64,000 bases of DNA from Archegozetes longisetosus. Its lineage: Eukaryota; Arthropoda; Arachnida; Sarcoptiformes; Trhypochthoniidae. Location of the stretch: NCBI GenBank assembly GCA_018873245.2, contig JAEMBT020000007.1, forward strand, positions 4,957,129 through 5,021,128. Reading direction: 5' to 3'. The position numbers and the translations under genes are program-made. Numbering within the stretch: the stretch's first letter is position 1; each line of letters begins with the position of its first letter. The notes under the pieces are model-generated. The model saw nothing but the letters and a program-made list of their open reading frames with translations, was not told the origin of the DNA and did not search any database. This document shows positions 39,845 to 49,856 of the stretch, piece by piece.

Positions 39845-42800
39845 GCAAAAGCTTTAGAGTAAGTATATTTTCATTCATTCTCCATTAGTTATCGTTATAA
39901 CTTGTTTTATCATATTTTTGAAATTGTTCAATTTGATTAACTCTCATTCAATCAAAATTGTGTACCGTTGCACGCATTGAGTAATTTATTGGGAATCTAA
40001 GCATAACAATCAATTATTCTATTGTATTAAAGCTTTTCACGCACTACAGCCCATATAACAAACAAAACTAGGTATAAATTTGGGCCTATTCAGCATAAAT
40101 CAGGTAACCTTCATCATTAAACCTTTCCGATACTATGGTAAACAATTCTTATAGTGACAACAAATAACCAAAAACTTACTTTCAAGATATTCCTCCAACA
40201 GTATGAAGATTTTACATTTCTCTGATTTTTATATGATTTCTATTGCTTTGCGTGAGAAAAATAAAGAAGAAATTCTAACTCTTGATTATGATTTCGTGCA
40301 TAAAAAATATTAAGAATATTCGAATATCTTAAGAATTGCCTAATTTTACAAATGTTTACTATAAGACCAAGGTTCTTGGCCTTCTATTACCCAACTTCTA
40401 TTAGTTTATGATTTATATTGGTCCTTCTATTCATCAAACTTTCAGCATAAATGACACTCAATTCAGATTCAGTATTATAGGCATAGGTAAGCATAAGATT
40501 CTGCTTGAATCAACATTTATAAAGATCGATTTAATACTGACGTTCGTCTCAATTGTACTTTTAAATTGCCAATATAAATGTGAAGTGAGAGTGGCTCAAT
40601 TCTCGAACTTATGCTAGATTAGACATAATCTAAATTTGCCACTAGTGTCAGACTCTAGATATCAGCCTTAAACCTTGCCTAAAGCTTTTCAGTTGCGTTA
40701 AATACTACTTTAGACTAGAATTATAGCTTTAAAAGTTTAGTGAAAATAGCAATTCAATCAAATTCAAATATTTTCTTTGAAATGTCGACTACATTTAATC
40801 AAAAAGCTTTTCAACAAATTTTCTAATTAACTGACTGAAATAAGCGTTTTTGAGTTATTTATTCATTATTTCATTCGGAATCTCAAATATTTAATGAATA
40901 AAAAATGATAGCAAATTAAAAATATTTCAAAAATCAAAAGTCCTAAAACTGGAAAACTGCTGAAAATATATTCAGTATAAATGAGTTCTTAACTATTACC
41001 ACCAAAAATGTGTGGCTATTTATTTAGCTACTTGAGAAATTTTCTAGGAAAAAACTTGATTAAAGTTAAATGATGAATCAATATTAACTTTGCAAAAGGT
41101 AATTTTGATCGAAATCCATATTTGAAGCGATTGAAAAACAGTTGTGCAAGCTTTAGATGTAGGTCTAAAACATGGCGCAAGTGCTAGAACTTAAGTGAAG
41201 TAAATAAAAAACCAAACGTTTCAATGTAAGGCTTCAATATTGATGTGAATTGATTATAGTAAACAAAGCCATATTGAACTTGAGATTGCAGCAAAGAAAC
41301 CTAACTTGTAACAACAATATTCTGTTATTGTAGCATTCACTTTAATAATTCAATGTCTCGCGTTGTGGTGAAACTCAATGGTTCTTAAAATAAATCTTAA
41401 CTTAAGTTCAAAGTTATCACAGATGTCTGAATTACAAATCAATAATAACCATTATGTACAATAGGCTAAGTCGAAACTTCTGTCTGTTACTCTGCGATCA
41501 AATTTTGAAATAACAAATAAATCAGATTATTATAAATGCCTTTTGCAATTTTAGCTTTCAGTAGATCTAAAAATTGTATAAGTCCTATAAGTATGAAACA
41601 TAATAGAAGATCTTACGTAAAAGTGATAGTATTAATTGAAATTGATTTCTTATAGAGTATCTAAAGGCTGCTAAGCTGACTCTATCTTAGCTTTAATGAT
41701 AGAACAGATGAAATGCAAGTGGAATCGGTTTTATTTGATAGAGTTCCTCGAAAGCTCTAAACGCTCATACCTTCAGATAATAAACAAGCTAAAATTAAGA
41801 ATAAATGACCTGATCAGGAGCCATTAGTAATTGCAATACGAATGTTGTTGAATAACATGTAACATATTGGTGTTCGGTTTATTGGTCCGTAAATCAGTTA
41901 ATGAGGAGATTACCCGTTCTGTAAAAGTTGTGTAATTCTCTAAGTAGTAATGTTTGGACACTGTATCAGTATTTACTTTAGAAATTCTCGTTTTTGACTC
42001 ATTCTCTTTCAATAGCATGTGATGAAAGAAGGTTATGTAATAACAAAATTACAAGACTCAGTTGACATTCATATGAAAACTGTTCAACTAGAGACAGATG
42101 TAAACACTATTGTTCAGCAAAAAGCACTACTTTAGACCTATTGCTAACATATTTTTCACATAGAGGAATATCAATGGACTGATAGTTATGGAAAGAATTA
42201 CAGATTAAATCAATCTCGCATTTATTTGATCACAAGTATTTTCCATATAAATTAAAGCCAAAGAATGTTGTTAACCTTGCTATCACGAGACTGACATTGA
42301 ATGAGACGATTAAGCTTGAAGTAAATTGAGTTGACTCCTTCTTTTGATCATGGAGAAAGATTTAGTTAAAAATAGTTTTTCTTGATGAAAAGTCAACTTC
42401 ATCTCAGATATCTTCTTGAAAGCTTCACTTCACGTCATCTTCATTCTCGTGACTTTCTGGTGACAGCAAAAGTGTAACTATTTAAGGATTAGTAGTTCAA
42501 CAGTCGAATGGATAACAGATGAAAATATATAAAAAAGAGAAATAAACTAGAAAACAGCTAAAGCGTTAAACGCAATTTATAAACCTATTTAGTGATCCAT
42601 TAAAACTTTTCTATTACTTATGTAATCGAACGGATCCCAAATCAATTAAATAAACCGTAACTTCTTCGAGTTAATGCAAAACTACTCGACGATGAGTTCT
42701 GGTAATAGGGTTTTTGTAGTACATTAGAGAGTGTGAAGCTTTTAGAGGGGTTGGTGAGTATGCCTACCCGTAAAGTGTTGCATAAGGCGGCTACTCGTTT

Positions 42801-45800
42801 AAAGGATTTTTAGTTATCAAGCTTAATTTACTAAATCCGATACTCATAGTATAAGATGTTCAAATTATTAAATTTTGTTTATTGAAAGTTGAATAAACTT
42901 TCAAAATATCTTTTAAACTGTTTGTCTACTGTCTGGATTGGTACTTTTGAACCACTTAAAATAAATGATTTAAATTGCTTTGTTTACAACCCTGCAAATA
43001 ATTCAGAAATAAAAGATAATTTGATTTGTGTTCTCTTTAAATCAAACAAAATCATACCTTTCAAGAGAATCAATGCTTTCAACAAACTTTATTAGACCTA
43101 GTATTAAAGAAAAATGTTTAGTAATTCAATCCTATATAATAGTTATTTTGATAGTAGAAAGAAAACTCCGTTCACTTATCAATTCTAGAAATAGTTTTTC
43201 TTCCATAAGCTCTGTTCAGTTTTCAGTTACAGACTACTTATCAAAATAGTTGATCCACAAAGCGATGAGGATTTTAGTAATTTACTTTCGGGAGAAAAAT
43301 GTTATCGTTTAAAAGTTTGACTTTAATGTTAGTTCGATTCTGATTTTAAGTTATACCGCATTAAGTCCATGTTTTTCTTCTAGTCTATCAGTATTGAACT
43401 GTTTTTAAATTGAAAAAGTTTGCATAACCCGGATTGAAGCATGGAAACATGTCACATCTTTGTTGTTGTGACACACTATCTTAATTGCATTGCTCGCGAC
43501 CCAGGATCAAACAACAAATTAATAGCATGCTATTTGGAGTTTCTCTGTCACTTATTTGAGGAGGTGTTTGCAACTGATTAACAGTATTTTGTTACTTATC
43601 TACTCAAAATAAGGTCGTTTAGGTAGTAATCTTTGAGGACTTTTGCATCATACTATGACTACATGAAAACAAACGCCTCGCTATGTCTCTAGGCTACTCT
43701 TAAATTAATTGCCATCAAAGTCTTATAATTAATTGAAATTGTTGAATATTTCTGATTGAACCTGGAAACGACTGCGCAAGCCGATTATTTGATTGGTAGA
43801 ATTGGTTTGTTATCTGTAGGTAATAAGTGATTTAATGTTAAGACCATAACCATTAGATTCTTAACCATTTAGTGGTATTGATGCTATGTATCCTTTAATA
43901 TCCTCAAACATCAACTTTTATTGTGTTGATTTAGTGCCCAGACTTTATTACGCAATTCTTATGGTCATTACTAACAGATAGCATCCAAATAGAATCCAAT
44001 CCATTTTAATGTTATTTATTTTGTCAGACTTTCAAACATGTTTCCATATCTGAACTTATTTCAATTACTTAATTAGATCTTTTTCTTTCTTAACTCTCAT
44101 TTGAAGCTAATTTTCATTGAAATCCTGCTTTCTAGTAATTGATGAATAAAAGAGTAGAATATTTAAATTTAATTATAAAGATTAATATAACTGAATGAGT
44201 TACGCTGTTCTGATGGACTCTATGAATTCTAATGAGATTTTCCTAAATTAGTCGAATAGTTAGAATTCAATATATGATCCTTTAAGGATAACTCTATAAT
44301 TGCTTCTGCAAAATTAATTTCTAAATTAAAGTTGACATTAGATCTGTCGAGAATTAAGTAAAGTTGTTAAAAGGAACATCATTTTCTCGTCATTAATAAT
44401 CCAGTGCAAACATAGTTATGTAAAACTAATTCTTACTATATTAGCGCTTATTAAACATAAATATTGATTCAATTTGCATTTAGCTTAATAGAAGTTATGC
44501 AACTACACAAAAAACATATTTATTCATGAGTTTTAAAAGTACTTTTGTATGACTTAAAAACAGTTCAAAATGGAGATTATGTCAAATCTGATGAAAGAAA
44601 TTTTCGAGGCTCGTAGACATACGTATATTTTTCAATTGAACAATACCTGCTATCCCAACATCTAAAATAAAATTTCTAGCCATTCGTATCTAACCTTAAG
44701 CTTAAAATAAGACAATTCAATGTCCTTATTCTTTCAAACGTATTCTACTCAAAGTATTTGTAATGGTGTATAGTCTCTAATAAACTAATACAAACAAGTA
44801 TTCATCAAATCCTTACCCATAACTTGCTTTGGTTGAGTTAAGCAAAATCAGTCAACGATTATTGAAGTGATCAAAATTTGATGAAAAACTCAATTTATCG
44901 ATGTCTCTTTGAAATTAGTTATTCAAATTTGTTCTCTTTCTGATAATAGGCTGACTTGTTCGATCTAATGATGAGTATTTGCAGCAAATTTTCTGCGCAT
45001 ACATCGCGAACAACTGAAATGAAGCCGACTTCTTGAAAATGAATTATACAGAGAACGAAGAATACACACAAAACTGACTGTTTCATAGAATAGATTACGA
45101 ACAAATTAAATACGAATTACTTGAATCAATATCTAATCATCAGTGATGCCTTACGATTTCCATATCCTATCACTCGTCAGATTCTCTTCTGTTGGAAACT
45201 GTTTTTAGATTTTCGGAAAGGAGTTGTTCATCAAGATTAAATTATTTTTATTCATTTAATTATTATTTTATGTCAATCGTAAATATCATTGACTCATATC
45301 GTTATATGAAGAAAGATCTGTGAATCCTATATAAGAATATTAATCTTACACATTCATATGCTTTTTAGATTGTATATAAGATAAAATATTTTTAATTAGA
45401 CTAAAGACACATACCTAATTGAGAAATAAAGGACATATGAATTTATTCACTAAATCGCTAGTAATTATTAAGACATACAATTAGCTTTTATTTATTCAGA
45501 ATGAGATGCGATGCCGTGCCCTTTCTCATCAATTTTTTTAACGTCAACTCACATTTAAATTAGGTTTCATTGAGTTTTAAGTTATTTTGAACGTTACTAT
45601 CAATATTTGTGAGTAATAGATAATTGAATTTAGAAAGTACACTACCGCAGGTACTTTACTTAACTAAAAGTATTATTGATGATCTCGTACTGCAGGTGTT
45701 ATAATTTTTTGATTGAGAGCCGGAGTATTTTTATCAAAGGGGGAGGACCAAGGTATATTTTTTAGGTTTATCACAAGTTGTCAAATAGTGAATAAACTAT

Positions 45801-45927
45801 TTATTCAAAAAAATATTCAATGATTTCACATCTTATTTTTGATGGCTTTCATATAGTTCTCTTTTTTGCTGAATTTTACCACTTCAACTAAACTTTTGTT
45901 TTTAATGGCATTCTGTGAACTCATTAC
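39845..45927. other. Non-coding stretch downstream of GPCR exon 4
   Basis: Searched by eye for the missing TM7 exon (an acceptor followed by NPxxY-type codons) without success; the nearest candidate (caatcctatataa near 43125) hits a stop. No other gene recognised. Very AT-rich, with only short ORFs lacking family features. Confidence 0.4.
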
Positions 45928-47766
45928 CAGAGAAACCCAAAATAGGTTAAAAATAGGTAAAATCATGAAATAGTCAAACAAACCCTCATACTAATTGTTC
46001 AAGTTTTTATCAGAAAACAATCAAATGACTAAACACTAAATGAATCGTTACTTTTAATACATATTAAGGTTTCAATACATTACTCACACATATGTCAAAA
46101 AATTGAATTTATTATTTTAAGCAATGAATAGTTTAATTATCTAAGTATTAAATTTAATTACGTTATATTTTTCAATACTTATATTTTTAAACCGATTTCT
46201 ACGAAGTGTAAAGATGTTATTGTATTGCGAGAAAGATCTTTCCACTTCTGACGAAGTTAAGGGTGCGAACAGAGTTTTAAATCTAAATTCACTGCTATTG
46301 CTTTCTGATGTAAAGGATATTAAATCAGGATTTTTATTTAGACTTTCTTCTAATTTTTAAGAGCATCGCCTTTCAATTTAGACCTTACTTTGTTAAAAAT
46401 TTCCAACTGTTCTCTAACTGATAAATTTCTACATTGAATTTTTTCTATAGCTTTAGGCAAAAAATTATAATAAAATATTGACGAAAGATCTCGTCTTAGA
46501 CTTTTTTTTCTAAAAATTTTTTTAATCTGCTTTATAGCTATAGATTCATCATTTAATTCTAAAATAAAACTTTTGACTTTATCATAATTATTCTTATAAT
46601 AAAAGGCGGCGTTTAACCATGTACCCCATCTGGTAATACACGGATATTTCGGTAATTTTAAACAAGTTTTTTGCAAAAAAAGACTTCGTCTTTGAGGACA
46701 TTTGATCATTATTTTTTTCATATTTGAAATTAAAGAGTTAACATCTTTAAACTTAACTCTAATCGTTTCACATACTCTATTTAAACAGTGGGCTAAACAC
46801 GTGATATGATTCAAATTTGGAAAACTAATTTTTAAATGTTAGCAAGCTTTTAACATATAACTTGCTTGATCTGTGACCACAAGAAGTACTTTATCGTTCT
46901 GAATATTATTTGCCCACAAAATACTGCATACATTTAAAAATGCCTTTGAAATTGTCAAATAATTAGTTTTTTCTACAAAAGTTGTTAATAAAAGCATAGG
47001 TCTAGAATAGAAGCCATTGAGAGCACCTACTAATATATTAACCACTGAACGGTTACACGAATCAGTCGCCTCATCTAATATAAAATAAACTGAATTGTCA
47101 CTTATTTTTTGTTGAATTTTAGTAATTTTTTCACTAAAGAGAGGATTAATAGCTTCTCTTTTAATAGTTGTATCATTTGGGATCACTCTCTGCATATAAT
47201 ATTCTAAAAATTTTTTAAGCGATGGATGTCGTAACTTAAAGAGAGGTATATCATTCTCAATAAATGCGCGTCCAATATCTAAATAAAATTTGTTGTAAAT
47301 TTCATTTGAGTCAAAATTATTGCTGGATTCTGTATACAGATTTTTAATTTGTTGATTTTTCTGATGTTGATCAGTCTTTACATGTTGTTGTAAATGAGAA
47401 CTTATATGAAGTTTATCATAATCAATAATTTTTTCACAAGAATTGCAATATACTGTATCTCCACTAACTTTTAAATCTTTATTTTGTTTAATAACTTTGC
47501 TTGATAATAATCTTTCATTTATGTTGGACATTTTAAGAAATCAATATCACTATTTAAAACACGTTTATTTATTTATTTACTTATGTAGTGTTATGTTATG
47601 CTTTTATAATTTTTGTAAATTGTTATTCAAAGTTGAAAAAAACTTAAGAGATAACCAAAAACTACTCATTTGATAATTTTTTGATAAAAACTTGAACAAT
47701 TAGTATGAGGGTTTGTTTCACTATTTCATGATTTTACCTATTTTTAACCTATTTTGGGTTTCTCTG
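45928..47766 (-). mobile_element. hAT-family DNA transposon, nearly complete
   Basis: The element is 1839 bp. Its terminal inverted repeats are about 85 bp and differ at one position (45928-46012 and 47682-47766), starting CAGAGAAACCCAAAATAGG. The flanks are an 8-bp target duplication with one mismatch: ctcattac (45920-45927) and ttcattac (47767-47774). The 8-bp duplication, CAG start and transposase features (zinc finger, DEATD, CLAHCLNR, RWGTW) are those of hAT elements. Nearly identical ends imply recent insertion; the transposase has one in-frame stop (separate entry). Confidence 0.93.
46350..47531 (-). pseudogene. hAT transposase with one in-frame stop
   Basis: The reading frame from the ATG at 47531 to the stop at 46350 is continuous except for one TAA at 46839-46841; codons on both sides are in the same frame (393 residues without the stop). 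Residues 29-56 have a BED-like zinc finger (C29-x2-C32 ... H50-x5-H56). FILDEATDS (about 151-159) and VVTDQASYM (218-226) supply the Asp residues of the RNase H-like core. After the stop come HITCLAHCLNRVCE and CITRWGTWLNA, the segments that usually follow in this hAT group. The C-terminal Glu/dimerisation region typical of longer hAT transposases is not seen, so this may be a short-form family or a truncated one. Inactive unless the stop is read through. Confidence 0.88.
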
Positions 47767-47920
47767 TTCATTACATGATATTGAAAAGCTTACTTTTGTA
47801 CAAATCTCGGCTTTAACAGAGTGAGTGCTGAAACTATTTCTTTCACAAAGCCATAGATTTTACAAAATTCAGACCATCATATAATTAATTTTTCAAAGCT
47901 TCTGAGCAGTCAAAACCGGA

Positions 47921-47976
47921 GAGACGTCTCCGATTACAGGTCAACTCCAGAGACTCCTGGTCAAAACCGGAGACAT
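47921..47976. repeat. Short direct repeat (gtcaaaaccggaga) with palindrome
   Basis: agtcaaaaccggagaga and ggtcaaaaccggagaca are about 45 bp apart, with a related ggtcaactccagagactc between them. The 10-bp palindrome gagacgtctc lies at 47931-47940. GC-rich against the background; 150 bp from the hAT element. Confidence 0.5.
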
Positions 47977-48309
47977 AACACCAGTATCTCGTACTAAAAC
48001 AATTATATGAAAAGATAACCCATGGCAATTGGGAGTCAAATCAATTCACTAATTGATCCGCGGCCACTTCTCGAACGATTGAAAATTACGAAACATTAGG
48101 CGATTACAAATAATTGATTGCAAAACAATTCATTCTTACTGTACACTTTGTACACTTTTGACACTATCGCTAATTTGGCAGCTTTCAGAATGCAACCCTA
48201 TATTCTTAACAAATTAGACAAATGGTTTAACTCAAGATCAAGCTTTATTGAAAAAGTTTTACAAACAATTTTTAAAGAATCATAATCAAAAGTAGATATG
48301 AGACTTAAT

Positions 48310-48618
48310 TTAATTCATATTAATCCAAAGACTGAGAATGTCGAACATACTGACGAGAAAATAATCAGTAGTGATATCAGCAGTGATTCGCCTGACTTTT
48401 CTAGGAACTAAGACATAATCACCTTTTTTGACCAACAAGTTGACGACACGTTCTTTCTCGCTCATATAAGATTCAGCTCCCACAGCGATCACAAGACATA
48501 TATCAGATTCTTCTATAAGAGTGCATCTGTCGATTACTTTGCATAAAACTATATCACGATTAGGTTTCATATGAGATATTAATGATCGCTCCAATACTTC
48601 GTTTGTCATTAAAGACAT
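48310..48618 (-). CDS. GroES/Cpn10-like protein without mobile loop, copy 1
   Basis: Intronless ORF, ATG at 48618, 102 aa (an upstream TTG-led extension to 48633 is ignored). It follows the 10-kDa chaperonin pattern: KPNRDIVLCKVIDR for the N-terminal strand (Cpn10: P-L-x-DRVLV), CLVIAVG for the VVAVG strand, KKGDYVLVP for VGDKVLLP, and TTDYFLVSMFDIL for the xxYFLxxxxDIL end. From VAVG to the end the spacing fits mitochondrial Hsp10. Between the first strand and VAVG it is about ten residues shorter: the mobile loop (GGIxLP) that docks on Hsp60 is absent. The roof-loop region reads KVRRITADI instead of GGTKV. Tandem with copy 2 (303 bp away, same strand). Family membership is by pattern, not by a search. 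Confidence 0.6.
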   Translation of the reverse strand: MSLMTNEVLERSLISHMKPNRDIVLCKVIDRCTLIEESDICLVIAVGAESYMSEKERVVNLLVKKGDYVLVPRKVRRITADITTDYFLVSMFDILSLWINMN

Positions 48619-48921
48619 GTTTACACTTAACAACTCTTCTGTTACTTTGCAATCAATGTTACTTTTATTCAGATTTCATTCAATTGTAGATTTATTTATA
48701 GTCATATATCGCTCTACAAAATTGTTCACAACTGTTAAACAAAATAAGCTTTTATTTACCAAAAGGGCGAAAAAGTATATACTTTCAGCCCACATGTTAA
48801 GCATACATTAGTTAAGTACTTATCGTTGAACTGATTATAGAAGTAAAAACCTTTAACTCATCACTCACTAGATTTACATAAAACAACTTATATTAGACTA
48901 AAGAAATTCTTAAGCGTAATC

Positions 48922-49212
48922 TTAATTCCAGAAACTAAGAATATCAAACATACTAACGAGAAAGTATTCAGTAGTTATGTCAGCAGTGATTCTTCTAACC
49001 TTTCGTGGAACTAGAACTTTATCTCCTTTCTTCATGTTAACTTCGACCAAATATCCATGTTTATTCTTGTAAGATGGGTCACCTACAGCCATAACAAGAC
49101 AAATATCGTTCTCTTCGATAAGACAGGATCTGTCCAAAACTTTGCATAATACCATATCTCTTAGAGGTTTACAGTGAAGATATAACTGTTGCTCGAGTCG
49201 TATCAAATCCAT
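48922..49212 (-). CDS. GroES/Cpn10-like protein without mobile loop, copy 2
   Basis: Intronless ORF, ATG at 49212, 96 aa. KPLRDMVLCKVLDR, CLVMAVG, MKKGDKVLVP and TTEYFLVSMFDIL align with Cpn10, and the part after AVG has the same length as human Hsp10 (52 residues). As in copy 1 the mobile loop is deleted. It is shared almost residue for residue with copy 1 over VPRKVRRITADITT(E/D)YFLVSMFDILS, so the two arose by tandem duplication; their N-termini (first 14 residues) are unrelated. Both frames stay open while synonymous-looking changes accumulate, suggesting function. Role unknown: loss of the loop argues against ordinary Hsp60 co-chaperone activity. No intron suggests origin by retroposition, which is inference. 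Confidence 0.62.
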   Translation of the reverse strand: MDLIRLEQQLYLHCKPLRDMVLCKVLDRSCLIEENDICLVMAVGDPSYKNKHGYLVEVNMKKGDKVLVPRKVRRITADITTEYFLVSMFDILSFWN

Positions 49213-49600
49213 TGGAGTGGCCGAATGGTTATGTGTGTTGAGAATTTAGTACTAATAACTATTTTGTAAAGGAAAGCCTTGAGGCATTCAAGGGTGTACT
49301 CATGTTAATACTGATGTTAGCATCAATATGAAAATTTCAACTTCCGTCAAATAACCGTTTATTCTAGTTTTTCTCTTACAAATCCCAAGTATTTCCCTTT
49401 AATAAATATGAAAGAGTTTGAAAACTCATTTTTTGTCGGCATACTCCACATATTTCTTCTCTGAATTAAAAAGTTTTACTCTGCATAATAAGATTGCATT
49501 TTGAAGTCTGATTCGTATATTAAAACGTTTTTCTGAGTTATTTTGAAACTTAATATGAAGAATGAGTAGAAATTGGAATAATTTAGAAAAAATAAAGAAT

Positions 49601-49606
49601 TTTATT
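49601..49606 (-). terminator. Likely poly(A) signal of FAS
   Basis: TTTATT on the plus strand is AATAAA on the minus strand, 250 nt after the FAS stop codon, just past a cluster of TACAGAGTA/TACTCTGTA motifs. Confidence 0.5.
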
Positions 49607-49856
49607 TAATACAGAGTACAGAGTATAAAAAATACAGAGTATAGTTCATGAAATATTTATATATTCGATAATAATTGTGCGACAAAATTATAAAAGTTTC
49701 AAATTAGTAAATAGTAAAATATAGGCTTAATTCGAAATAATAGCATGAGTTTGGTCATCATTCGTTAATTCAGTCTCCAGTTAAAAACTTGACTTCTCCG
49801 GTAATTCATTTGAAATTAAGAATAATGATAAAAAAAATATAAAATACAAATAATAT

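Noticed and set aside
48617..48811. Plus-strand ORF between the Cpn10-like genes
   Set aside because: Very AT-rich, non-ATG start, no conserved features.
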